Below, one piece after another: positions 25,957 to 32,701 of a stretch of DNA of 64,000 bases. Source of the stretch: Lachnospiraceae bacterium. Lineage in GTDB: Bacteria > Bacillota > Clostridia > Lachnospirales > Lachnospiraceae. The notes below the pieces were generated by a model, which did no database searches, was not told the origin of the DNA, and worked only from the letters and a program-made list of their open reading frames with translations. Where the stretch lies: contig JAILKJ010000081.1 in NCBI GenBank assembly GCA_024693845.1, positions 1-64,000 of the forward strand, read 5' to 3'. The translations under genes were made by a program, and so were the position numbers. The stretch's first letter is position 1; every line of letters begins with the position of its first letter.

Positions 25957-25994
25957 CTTCCCCCGGCGCTAATACCCGGAGGGAGGTTTTTTTT
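25957..25994 (+). terminator. Riboswitch expression platform: terminator that also hides the ribosome binding site
   Basis: Bases 25957-25966 pair with 25976-25986 (10 bp with one bulged A), followed by eight T and directly by the ATG of thiT at 25995. The ribosome binding site GGAGGGAGG is the 3' arm of the hairpin. The loop holds CGCT (25967-25970), which can pair with AGCG of P1, offering an antiterminator when TPP is absent. Confidence 0.8.
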
Positions 25995-26693
25995 ATGTCT
26001 TTATTCTTTTCTTTTAATGCCGAGGACGGTTATTATGCCATGACGAAGGCCGGATATGTCGGTCTGGTAGCCGTGGTTGTGATCGCGGTTCTGCTGACGG
26101 CCATTGTGGCTGACAAGAAGCAGAAAGAGGCGGGGAGGAGCAGGATCAGCGCGAAGCAGCTGGCATTCTGCGGCGTTTCTCTTGCACTTGCCTTTGTGCT
26201 GTCATCGGTCCCCTTTTTGAAGTTTCATATGCCCTGGGGTGGTTCAGTTACCCTCTTTACCATGTTCATGATCTGTTTCGTGGGCTATCTGTATGGTGTG
26301 CGGGTGGGACTTCTCACTGCCTTTGCCTATTCCCTGCTGCAGTTCTGGGATGGCGCAACCTATGTGCTTTCTCCGTTCCAGGCCTGCTGTGATTACATTC
26401 TGGCCTTTACGGTGCTGGGTATCGCAGGACTTTGGATGGGCAAGAAATACGGCATGGTCATCGGCTACATCGTAGCCTGCCTGCTCAGAGGCTTGTTCCA
26501 TACCATCGGCGGTTATCTGTACTGGATGGATTACATGCCGGAGGAGTTTCCCCAGGCCCTTGCCAAGATCTATCCCATCGCCTACAACTATTCTTACATC
26601 CTGGTGGAGATGGTGCTGACGCTGATCGTCATCAACCTGCCGCCTGTTAAGAGTATGCTTATCAGAATCAAAAAGATCGCTGTCGGTGAGTAA
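25995..26693 (+). CDS. thiT: ThiT, thiamine-specific S-component of an ECF transporter
   Basis: A 232-residue membrane protein with six or seven hydrophobic segments. KQLAFCGVSLALAFVLSSVPFLKFHMPWGGSVTLFTM is the typical ThiT region (the conserved P-x-G-G-S-x-T loop), and YSLLQFWDGATYVLSPFQACCDYILAF matches the thiamine-binding part. With the shared ECF module (EcfAA'T, not in this window) it imports thiamine. The assignment is supported by the TPP riboswitch just upstream. An extra N-terminal segment of about 45 residues with one more membrane helix (VGLVAVVVIAVLLTAIV) precedes the core. Confidence 0.93.
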   Translation: MSLFFSFNAEDGYYAMTKAGYVGLVAVVVIAVLLTAIVADKKQKEAGRSRISAKQLAFCGVSLALAFVLSSVPFLKFHMPWGGSVTLFTMFMICFVGYLYGVRVGLLTAFAYSLLQFWDGATYVLSPFQACCDYILAFTVLGIAGLWMGKKYGMVIGYIVACLLRGLFHTIGGYLYWMDYMPEEFPQALAKIYPIAYNYSYILVEMVLTLIVINLPPVKSMLIRIKKIAVGE

Positions 26694-26704
26694 CCGGCAG
26701 CGAT
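26676..26704. terminator. Hairpin at the 3' end of thiT
   Basis: ATCGCTGTCGGT (26676-26687) pairs with ACCGGCAGCGAT (26693-26704), 12 bp with one wobble, overlapping the last thiT codons. No T-run follows, so it may be an RNA end-protecting stem more than a true terminator. It lies between convergent genes. Confidence 0.5.
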
Positions 26705-26708
26705 GCGT

Positions 26709-28097
26709 TCATTGCAATGTATGGATCAGGAATAACCAGGCCAGGCTGTAGTAGGTGACCACCGCCACCAGATCGTTCACAGTGGTGATCAAAGGCCCGG
26801 AGGCGACGGCGGGGTCGATCTTGATCTTGTGGAAGAACAGGGGTACCACCGTACCCACGATGCTCGATACCACCATGGCTGCCAGTAGCGAGATCGCTAC
26901 GCAGCCCGAGATCTGAAAGGCCGTCCCGAGAGGATTGTGCTTGAAGTAGTAGACATATCCGCCTATGAAGAGGAAGGCCATGCTTCCCAGCAGCAGTCCG
27001 TTGCAAAAACCGACCCGGATCTCCTTGAAGACCAGTGAGACCTTCTGAAGGCCCGTCAGGTTCTCATCCATCAGTACCCGGATGGTCACAGCCAGGGACT
27101 GGGTTCCTACATTTCCTGCCATATCCAGGATCAGAGACTGGAAGCAGATCACCAAAGGGATCACCGCTACAACGGCTTCGAAAGCGCCCACCACTGTGGA
27201 AACGAGCATTCCCAGAAAGAGGAGAGCCACAAGCCAAGGGATCCTTTTTTTGATGCTTTCAAACAGCTTCTCGTTCAGGTCTTCCTCTGCGGTCAGACCT
27301 GCCAGTCGTGCATAGTCCTCACCCATCTCATCATCCACAACCTCTACGATGTCCTGGGCTGTGATGATTCCGATGATCTTCTTATCTTCGTTCAGTACCG
27401 GAAGGGAATCCTCGGCGTAATCCTTGATCTGCTCGATACAGTCGCCGATGAGCTCTTTATCCTTCACGTAAGGGTAGGAGGTACTGATCAGATCCTCCAG
27501 AGGGGTGTATTCCCGTGCTATGATCAGATCCTTCAGATCGATGGCGCCGTAATAACAGCCTTCTGTATCCTCTACGTAGATCGTCGAGATGTTGTCATTA
27601 TCTCCGGCCTGCTTCACCAGCTCGTGCATGGCCTGGCGGATGCTGAGATTGTTCTTGATCCGGATGAAGTTGGTGGTCATGTAACTACCGATCTCATCCT
27701 CATCGTAGGAAAGGATCAGCTGTACGTCACGACTCGACTCGTCATCCATGAGGCTGACGATACGTTCCTGGGTCTCCTCATCCATTTCGCCCAGGACATC
27801 CACCGCATCGTCGGAGTCCATCTCGGAAAGGACCCGGGCAGCCCGGTCCTCGTCCAATTCCTTCAGATATTCATCGGGATCTTCGATATAGGTAAAGATC
27901 TCAGCCACGCGTTCCGCGCCGAGGACGGGATAGAGCTTGGTACGTTCCTCGGGGGTCATCTGCTCCAGGGCGTCGGCGATATCATTCTCATGATAATCAT
28001 CCAGGCGCTCTAACAGTTCGTCATTGCTGATGTCGCTTCTGAGTATTTCCAGAAGCTCCTCCACATAGCTGGGCTTTTCTAAGATTTCTTTTTCCAT
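26709..28097 (-). CDS. mgtE: MgtE magnesium transporter
   Basis: A 462-residue magnesium channel/transporter. The N-terminal superhelical magnesium sensor domain shows the repeated pattern DIADALEQM, EIFTYI and ARVLSEMDSDDAVDVLGEMD; two CBS domains follow (about residues 130-250); and five transmembrane helices end the protein, with the pore motif (QSLILDMAGNVGTQSLAVTIR) near residue 325. AGGAGG sits 5 bases before the ATG at 28097, preferred to the longer frame from 28163. No M-box magnesium riboswitch fits in the short upstream region. Confidence 0.95.
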   Translation of the reverse strand: MEKEILEKPSYVEELLEILRSDISNDELLERLDDYHENDIADALEQMTPEERTKLYPVLGAERVAEIFTYIEDPDEYLKELDEDRAARVLSEMDSDDAVDVLGEMDEETQERIVSLMDDESSRDVQLILSYDEDEIGSYMTTNFIRIKNNLSIRQAMHELVKQAGDNDNISTIYVEDTEGCYYGAIDLKDLIIAREYTPLEDLISTSYPYVKDKELIGDCIEQIKDYAEDSLPVLNEDKKIIGIITAQDIVEVVDDEMGEDYARLAGLTAEEDLNEKLFESIKKRIPWLVALLFLGMLVSTVVGAFEAVVAVIPLVICFQSLILDMAGNVGTQSLAVTIRVLMDENLTGLQKVSLVFKEIRVGFCNGLLLGSMAFLFIGGYVYYFKHNPLGTAFQISGCVAISLLAAMVVSSIVGTVVPLFFHKIKIDPAVASGPLITTVNDLVAVVTYYSLAWLFLIHTLQ

Positions 28098-28228
28098 GGG
28101 AGCCTCCTTCGGGCCTGAATCAATGAAGAAGGTCATTTTGCCCGTGCACATCAAGTATAGCATAAATATCTATTCGGGAAAAGTGAAAACTTTGCTTTGC
28201 GGATGTGGTTTTTTACGGCAAAATCATT

Positions 28229-28234
28229 TATAAT
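28229..28234 (+). promoter_or_regulatory. -10 element placed for a leaderless transcript
   Basis: A consensus TATAAT ends 6 bases before the ATG at 28241. Transcription would start on or next to the A of the ATG. No ribosome binding site is visible before this ATG, which fits a leaderless mRNA. No convincing -35 is seen. Confidence 0.5.
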
Positions 28235-28240
28235 GTGCTT

Positions 28241-29731
28241 ATGTATCATTGTGTGATCTTTGATCTTGACGGAACGCTTTCAGACCCTTTTGAGGGGATA
28301 TCACATTGCGTCTGTCATGCGTTATCCGAACTGAATATTGATAAACCGTCCGAGAAGATCCTGCGGGACTTTATCGGTCCGCCTCTTCAGGACAGCTTCC
28401 GAAACTGGTTCGGACTGGATGACGAGGGGCTTGGCAAGGCTGTGGATGCCTATCGCGACCTGTATGAAAAGGAGGGGATCTGGGAGAATACACTGTATCC
28501 GGGTATAGCCCAAATGCTGGCTGATCTTAAGGAGGCCGGGGTTGTCCTGGCGGTGGCATCTTCCAAGCCGGAGGTCTATGTCAGGCAGCTCCTTGAGAAG
28601 TTTGAGATCGAAGGATACTTTACCGTAGTGGCCGGTTCGTCCATGGATAAAGGGAAGGACAACACCAAGGTGGAGGTGCTTTCCCGTGCGGTGGAAGAGC
28701 TTAGAGGACATCTCGGACGCAAGGCCGATAATATACAGATGCTCATGGTGGGCGACAGGAAGTTCGATATTGAAGCGGCCCATGAGCTTTCTCTCAAGGC
28801 CTGTGCGGTAAGCTTCGGATACGGAGAAGAGGCAGAGCTTACGGCCTGCGATCCTGAATATATCGTGGATGATCCGGAGGAGCTGGTTTGTCTGGTGACA
28901 GGTGTGAAGCCCTATCAGACGATGCCCCCCAAGCCCGCATTTTTGAAAACCTTTGATGTGCTTTTGCCCCTGCTTTTATTCTGGGCCATAGAGCTTGGGA
29001 TCTATAATCTCTGCTATGCCATTGTCCTATATTCGGGAAAAGTGCCTGCGGAGAGTCTTGAGCGGGTGAAGGTATATCTGAATGTGGTGGCGGCTGTTGC
29101 CACCTGGCCTTATCTGGCAAGATGCTACCGGCATGATTCCAAGGCGCCTGTTTCGGACCTGGCCGCTGAGCGGCTGAGGGGGAAGCTTTTTAAGGAGTGG
29201 CCGCTGATCCTGGGTTACAGCCTGGCCTTTTCCCTGGGATTGAACATCGTACTTACTGTTTTGGGAATGACCCGGCGCAGTGTGAGCTTTCAGAGTGTTG
29301 CTACAAGCCAGTACTCCGTCAGCCTTTCCGTCGGACTTGTGATCTACGGTATCCTGATCCCCTTTACGGAGGAACTGCTTTTCAGAGGGATCGTCCAAAG
29401 GAGGATCGCAAGATACTTTCCGGAGCCTATGGTCATACCGCTTTCGGCGTTGATCTTCGGCTGCTATCACGGCAATCCCGTTCAGATCCTGTATGCCTTT
29501 CTGATGGGATTGGCGCTGGCACTGGTCTATCAGTACTATGATCATATCGCAGCGCCCGTGATCATGCATTGCGGTGCCAACCTGCTGATCTACTTCATCA
29601 CCAAGAAGGTGGGCTTCGGGATCTCCCCCAAGGCTGCAGTACCGGGTGCGATTCTGGTGTGCCTGGCCATTGCCGTCAGCTACGTTTATGTGAAACGGCT
29701 TATAAGTAAGAGAAAAAGAAGAGGATTTTAA
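28241..29731 (+). CDS. HAD phosphatase fused to a CPBP intramembrane protease
   Basis: A 496-residue two-domain protein. Residues 1-215 are a phosphoglycolate-phosphatase-like HAD domain: motif I FDLDGTLSD (Asp8, Asp10), motif II in AVASSKPEVYV, motif III/IV MLMVGDRKFDIEAA. Residues 235-490 are membrane-embedded and carry the CPBP (CAAX/bacteriocin-processing) protease motifs: EELLFRG with the paired glutamates 377-378, FGCYHGN with His410, and IMHCGANLL with His443. Each domain has its full active site. CPBP proteins process or protect against peptides; HAD phosphatases act on small phosphates. I do not know this fusion from described systems. The frame also runs from an ATG at 28205, but neither start has a ribosome binding site. 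Confidence 0.85.
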   Translation: MYHCVIFDLDGTLSDPFEGISHCVCHALSELNIDKPSEKILRDFIGPPLQDSFRNWFGLDDEGLGKAVDAYRDLYEKEGIWENTLYPGIAQMLADLKEAGVVLAVASSKPEVYVRQLLEKFEIEGYFTVVAGSSMDKGKDNTKVEVLSRAVEELRGHLGRKADNIQMLMVGDRKFDIEAAHELSLKACAVSFGYGEEAELTACDPEYIVDDPEELVCLVTGVKPYQTMPPKPAFLKTFDVLLPLLLFWAIELGIYNLCYAIVLYSGKVPAESLERVKVYLNVVAAVATWPYLARCYRHDSKAPVSDLAAERLRGKLFKEWPLILGYSLAFSLGLNIVLTVLGMTRRSVSFQSVATSQYSVSLSVGLVIYGILIPFTEELLFRGIVQRRIARYFPEPMVIPLSALIFGCYHGNPVQILYAFLMGLALALVYQYYDHIAAPVIMHCGANLLIYFITKKVGFGISPKAAVPGAILVCLAIAVSYVYVKRLISKRKRRGF

Positions 29732-29758
29732 CATACAATCACAAAGGAGGGTTTTGAT

Positions 29759-30286
29759 ATGAGCAGTTTACAGGAGCAGCTTCGCAGCAGAAGAAGTTGT
29801 CGCAAGTTCAAACCGGTGATGCCTTCAAGAGAGGATATCGATCAGGTGATCGGTGCAGGTCTGTATGCCCCCAGTGGAATGGGAAAGCAGTCCACCCGTA
29901 TCGTGGCCGTTACCAACAGGAAGCTTCGGGATCTGATCGCAGATGAGAATGCCAGGATCGGCGGATGGAAGGAAGGTTTTGATCCCTTCTACGGAGCACC
30001 TGTCATCATGATCGTGCTTGCTGACAAGTCGGTTGCCACGGCGGTTTACGACGGAAGCTCCGCTCTGATGCAGATGATGATCTCCGCACAGGATCTGGGT
30101 CTTTCCACCTGCTGGATCCACAGAGCCAAAGAGGAGTTTGAGGAAGAATTCGGTGAGAAGATCTTAAAGGAGCTGGGTCTGGAGGGGGAATACATCGGTA
30201 TCGGCCATCTGGCCCTGGGATATGCGGATGAGCCGGCGGGAGAAGCGGCTCCAAGACTTGCGGACAGGGCTTTTTATCTGGAGTGA
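29759..30286 (+). CDS. Nitroreductase-family FMN oxidoreductase
   Basis: A 175-residue flavoprotein of the nitroreductase fold. RSRRSCRKFKPVMPSREDIDQVI at the N-terminus binds FMN, APSGMGKQSTRIVAV follows, and GLSTCWIHRAKEEFEEEFG near residue 115 and IGIGHLALGYADE near 150 complete the usual layout. It would reduce nitro compounds, quinones or flavins with NAD(P)H in the cytoplasm. AAAGGAGG lies before the ATG. It follows the HAD-CPBP gene by 27 bases and ends at the hairpin at 30318, so the two may share a transcript. Confidence 0.9.
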   Translation: MSSLQEQLRSRRSCRKFKPVMPSREDIDQVIGAGLYAPSGMGKQSTRIVAVTNRKLRDLIADENARIGGWKEGFDPFYGAPVIMIVLADKSVATAVYDGSSALMQMMISAQDLGLSTCWIHRAKEEFEEEFGEKILKELGLEGEYIGIGHLALGYADEPAGEAAPRLADRAFYLE

Positions 30287-30317
30287 GCATTTTTCACTGA
30301 AAACAGGAACATGACCG

Positions 30318-30349
30318 GCGGCCGTACCAGCAGGGTGTGGCCGCTTTTT
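30318..30349 (+). terminator. Intrinsic terminator
   Basis: An 11-bp stem with two wobble pairs (30318-30328 with 30334-30344), loop AGCAG, followed by TTTTT. It ends the nitroreductase transcript. Confidence 0.88.
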
Positions 30350-30401
30350 GTTGGTATTTTTCCTAAAAAAGAACACTTTGCAGGGTGCAGCATTGTGAAA
30401 G

Positions 30402-30432
30402 TTGCACATAAATACCATTGGCAGATGTGCAA
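30402..30432. repeat. Inverted repeat in the region before the VanW gene
   Basis: TTGCACAT at 30402-30409 is mirrored by ATGTGCAA at 30425-30432 with 15 bases between. The ten-base string AAGTTGCACA, which includes part of the left arm, occurs again at 32220-32229 on the far side of the VanW gene. It may be an operator. Nothing else is seen between 30350 and 30566. Confidence 0.5.
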
Positions 30433-30566
30433 TATGACAATATAACAAAAGTTTGGGACAGCAAATTTTGGAAGTACTTTTTCCTTATTTTTATTGCGAA
30501 AGAGAGAAGGGTCTGATAATCTTTTATTTGCGAATATAGTAGATTAGGATATCAGTGAGGATAGAT

Positions 30567-32183
30567 ATGACTGACAGGAGAAGAACCGGAGGCACCAGGA
30601 AACCGGCTGCCTCGGCATCGGGAAGGCGTCCCCAGGGCACCAGGTCTCAGGCCGGCAGGGCCAAGAGCACAAGGCAGCAGCCGGTGCGTTCACAAAGCAC
30701 CAGGAGCCAGGGACAGGGGAGACCGCAGCAGCACCCGGGCAGGAAACGAAATAAAGCAAAGAGAAGGATCCGTCTTGCAGTGATCTTTTTTGCCATCATT
30801 CTGGCCTTTGTACTGGCCGGAGTCGGGATGGTATATTACCGCTATCAGCAGGATCTGAAGGTTGACAGAAGCCCTATCGTTGTAGTTGACGGAACGGATA
30901 TCAGTGGCATGACCGAAGAGGAAGCCTTCAATGCCATCATGGCCAAGTATCCCTGGAGTATTAAGGTGGTATACGACGGAGGCGAGCATCCCATAGATGA
31001 TCTTCTTTCCCCCATCGTAATGGATGCGGTAAGGGAAGCGCAGGCAGAGGAGCAGGCGCTGATCGCCAAAGAGGAAGCGGTAGAGTTTTGGGACAGGATC
31101 CATCGTCTCTCCGAGGAAGTGGATAAGCCCAGGATCGACAAGGATCTTAAGGAGCTGGAGAATACGGACTTTTTGGCAGCCGAGGTTGCAGGTGAGATCG
31201 GCGATAAGCTGAATGAGGAATCCGAGAACGGCGTAATGACCGGTTACGATGCTACCACGGGAACCTTTGAGTATGCCGAGAGCAAGTCCGGAAGAGAAGT
31301 GGATACCTTCAAGCTTTCCTCCGACATCCGCGAGGCACTTTCCAGCGGCAATTATACAGCGACCATCGATGTTAGCATTAAGACCATAGAGCCTACGGTC
31401 TCCAAGGATCAGTACAAGAAGATCGGAAGCTATACGACACATACCACCAACAATGCAGACCGGAACACAAACGTGAGTCTGGCAGCCAAGGCCATCAACG
31501 GAACGGTGCTGCAGCCCGGCGAACGTTTCAGCTATAACGATAAGGTCGGCAAGAGAACACCTGAGAAGGGTTACAAGGAAGCCGGCGCTTACGCAGAGGG
31601 AACAGTGGTCATGGAGTACGGCGGCGGTGTCTGCCAGGTTTCCAGTACGCTGTACAATGCGGTGGTGGCAGCCGGTATGGATGCATCGGAAAGAACGGCC
31701 CACACTTTTGAACCTACTTACGTGACACCGGGTCAGGATGCAACCGTAAGCTACACCCAGCCGGATTTCGCTTTTGTCAATACCAGCCCCTATCCCATCG
31801 GTATCCTGGCAAGCTACGCCAACAGGACCGTTGTGGTGGATATCTACGGAATCTCTCTTCTCGGAGAAGGAGAGAAGAGGTATCTGACCAGCGAGAAGGT
31901 GGGAGATGCACCCGGCGGCGGATATGAGTATGTGGAAGATCCCACGATGCCTTTCGGCTCCGAAGAGATCGTGACACCCGAGAGTCCCGGCAGCGTCTGG
32001 AAGACTTACATCGTCACCGAGAAGAACGGTGAGGTGGTTGATAAGGTGTATCTGCATTCGAGCCGTTATAAGGGCCATTCGGGAACCATGCGTCACAATA
32101 CGACGAACCCGGCCGTTCCGCCGGTGCCCGGTATGCCTGTGGCCCAGCCTGCCGCTCCCGCAGCAGAGACACCGGCCGAGTGA
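30567..32183 (+). CDS. VanW-family cell-envelope protein
   Basis: A 538-residue type II membrane protein. The cytoplasmic head (residues 1-65) is very basic and Gly/Ser/Gln/Arg-rich with repeats of the RSQSTRSQ kind; one membrane helix follows (LAVIFFAIILAFVLAGVGMVYY, about 70-92). Outside are a peptidoglycan-binding-4-like region (VVDGTDISGMTEEEAFNAI) and a C-terminal VanW domain (GKRTPEKGYKEAGAY, YGGGVCQVSSTLYNA, ERTAHTFEPTYV). VanW proteins occur in vancomycin-resistance clusters and widely in clostridia; their biochemical role is unsettled, though they act at the cell wall. The GTGAGG at 30555 serves as ribosome binding site for ATG 30567. Confidence 0.9.
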   Translation: MTDRRRTGGTRKPAASASGRRPQGTRSQAGRAKSTRQQPVRSQSTRSQGQGRPQQHPGRKRNKAKRRIRLAVIFFAIILAFVLAGVGMVYYRYQQDLKVDRSPIVVVDGTDISGMTEEEAFNAIMAKYPWSIKVVYDGGEHPIDDLLSPIVMDAVREAQAEEQALIAKEEAVEFWDRIHRLSEEVDKPRIDKDLKELENTDFLAAEVAGEIGDKLNEESENGVMTGYDATTGTFEYAESKSGREVDTFKLSSDIREALSSGNYTATIDVSIKTIEPTVSKDQYKKIGSYTTHTTNNADRNTNVSLAAKAINGTVLQPGERFSYNDKVGKRTPEKGYKEAGAYAEGTVVMEYGGGVCQVSSTLYNAVVAAGMDASERTAHTFEPTYVTPGQDATVSYTQPDFAFVNTSPYPIGILASYANRTVVVDIYGISLLGEGEKRYLTSEKVGDAPGGGYEYVEDPTMPFGSEEIVTPESPGSVWKTYIVTEKNGEVVDKVYLHSSRYKGHSGTMRHNTTNPAVPPVPGMPVAQPAAPAAETPAE

Positions 32184-32308
32184 TCAAGGCAGTAAATTGC
32201 AGATATAGTGGCAACTGTCAAGTTGCACAACAAGATATGGCTTTCTTTGGCGAAAATGGACAAGGTGACGAAAATGAAAATTGTACGTCAATAAGTACAG
32301 CGGCCCCC

Positions 32309-32336
32309 TTTACAATGCCCCTAAATAGCATATAAT
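32309..32336 (+). promoter_or_regulatory. Promoter for the HPr-like gene
   Basis: TTTACA at 32309-32314 and a consensus TATAAT at 32331-32336, spacer 16 bases. A short hairpin (GCAACT 32211-32216 with AGTTGC 32221-32226) lies upstream. Confidence 0.75.
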
Positions 32337-32391
32337 GCTAAAGAACAAGGAACTGTTTCCTGACGCTTGTTCGCAAAAGGAGGTAATGATT

Positions 32392-32619
32392 ATGTCAGTT
32401 TATAAGATTATGCTTCGTAACGAAGAGGTAAAGGATTTTGTGACCAAGGCAAGCGAATGCGATTTTGATATCGATGTATCTTACAACCATCTGACAGTGG
32501 ACGCGAAGTCGATCCTGGGAGTTTTCTCCATGGACCTTCGACAGATCCTGACGGTAACATGCAACGGTTTCAGTGCTGAGTTTGACCGGTACCTTGACAG
32601 GTACGCAGTTGCCTGCTGA
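32392..32619 (+). CDS. HPr-like protein without the phospho-accepting histidine
   Basis: A 75-residue protein that aligns with HPr phosphocarriers in its second half: LTVDAKSILGVFSMDL corresponds to the HPr region around regulatory Ser46, here near residue 40. The first half lacks the G-x-H-A-R-P active loop entirely, so it cannot relay phosphate from enzyme I through His15. This recalls Crh of Bacillus, which keeps the Ser46 site but not His15 and acts in carbon catabolite control. GGAGG is 8 bases from ATG 32392, preferred over ATG 32386. It has its own promoter and terminator, so it is monocistronic and perhaps strongly expressed. Confidence 0.82.
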   Translation: MSVYKIMLRNEEVKDFVTKASECDFDIDVSYNHLTVDAKSILGVFSMDLRQILTVTCNGFSAEFDRYLDRYAVAC

Positions 32620-32640
32620 GAATAAGCAGTAAGATTATCG

Positions 32641-32671
32641 GGCCGCCCCGTTTATCGGGGGCGGCCTTTTT
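32641..32671 (+). terminator. Strong intrinsic terminator
   Basis: A 9-bp GC-only stem GGCCGCCCC/GGGGCGGCC (32641-32649 with 32658-32666) followed by TTTTT, directly behind the HPr-like gene. Confidence 0.92.
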
Positions 32672-32701
32672 CGCCTATAAATATAGTTCAGGGGGAAGAT
32701 C

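Noticed and set aside
28098-28228. A magnesium M-box riboswitch before mgtE
   Set aside because: The space before mgtE is too short and none of the conserved M-box blocks is visible.
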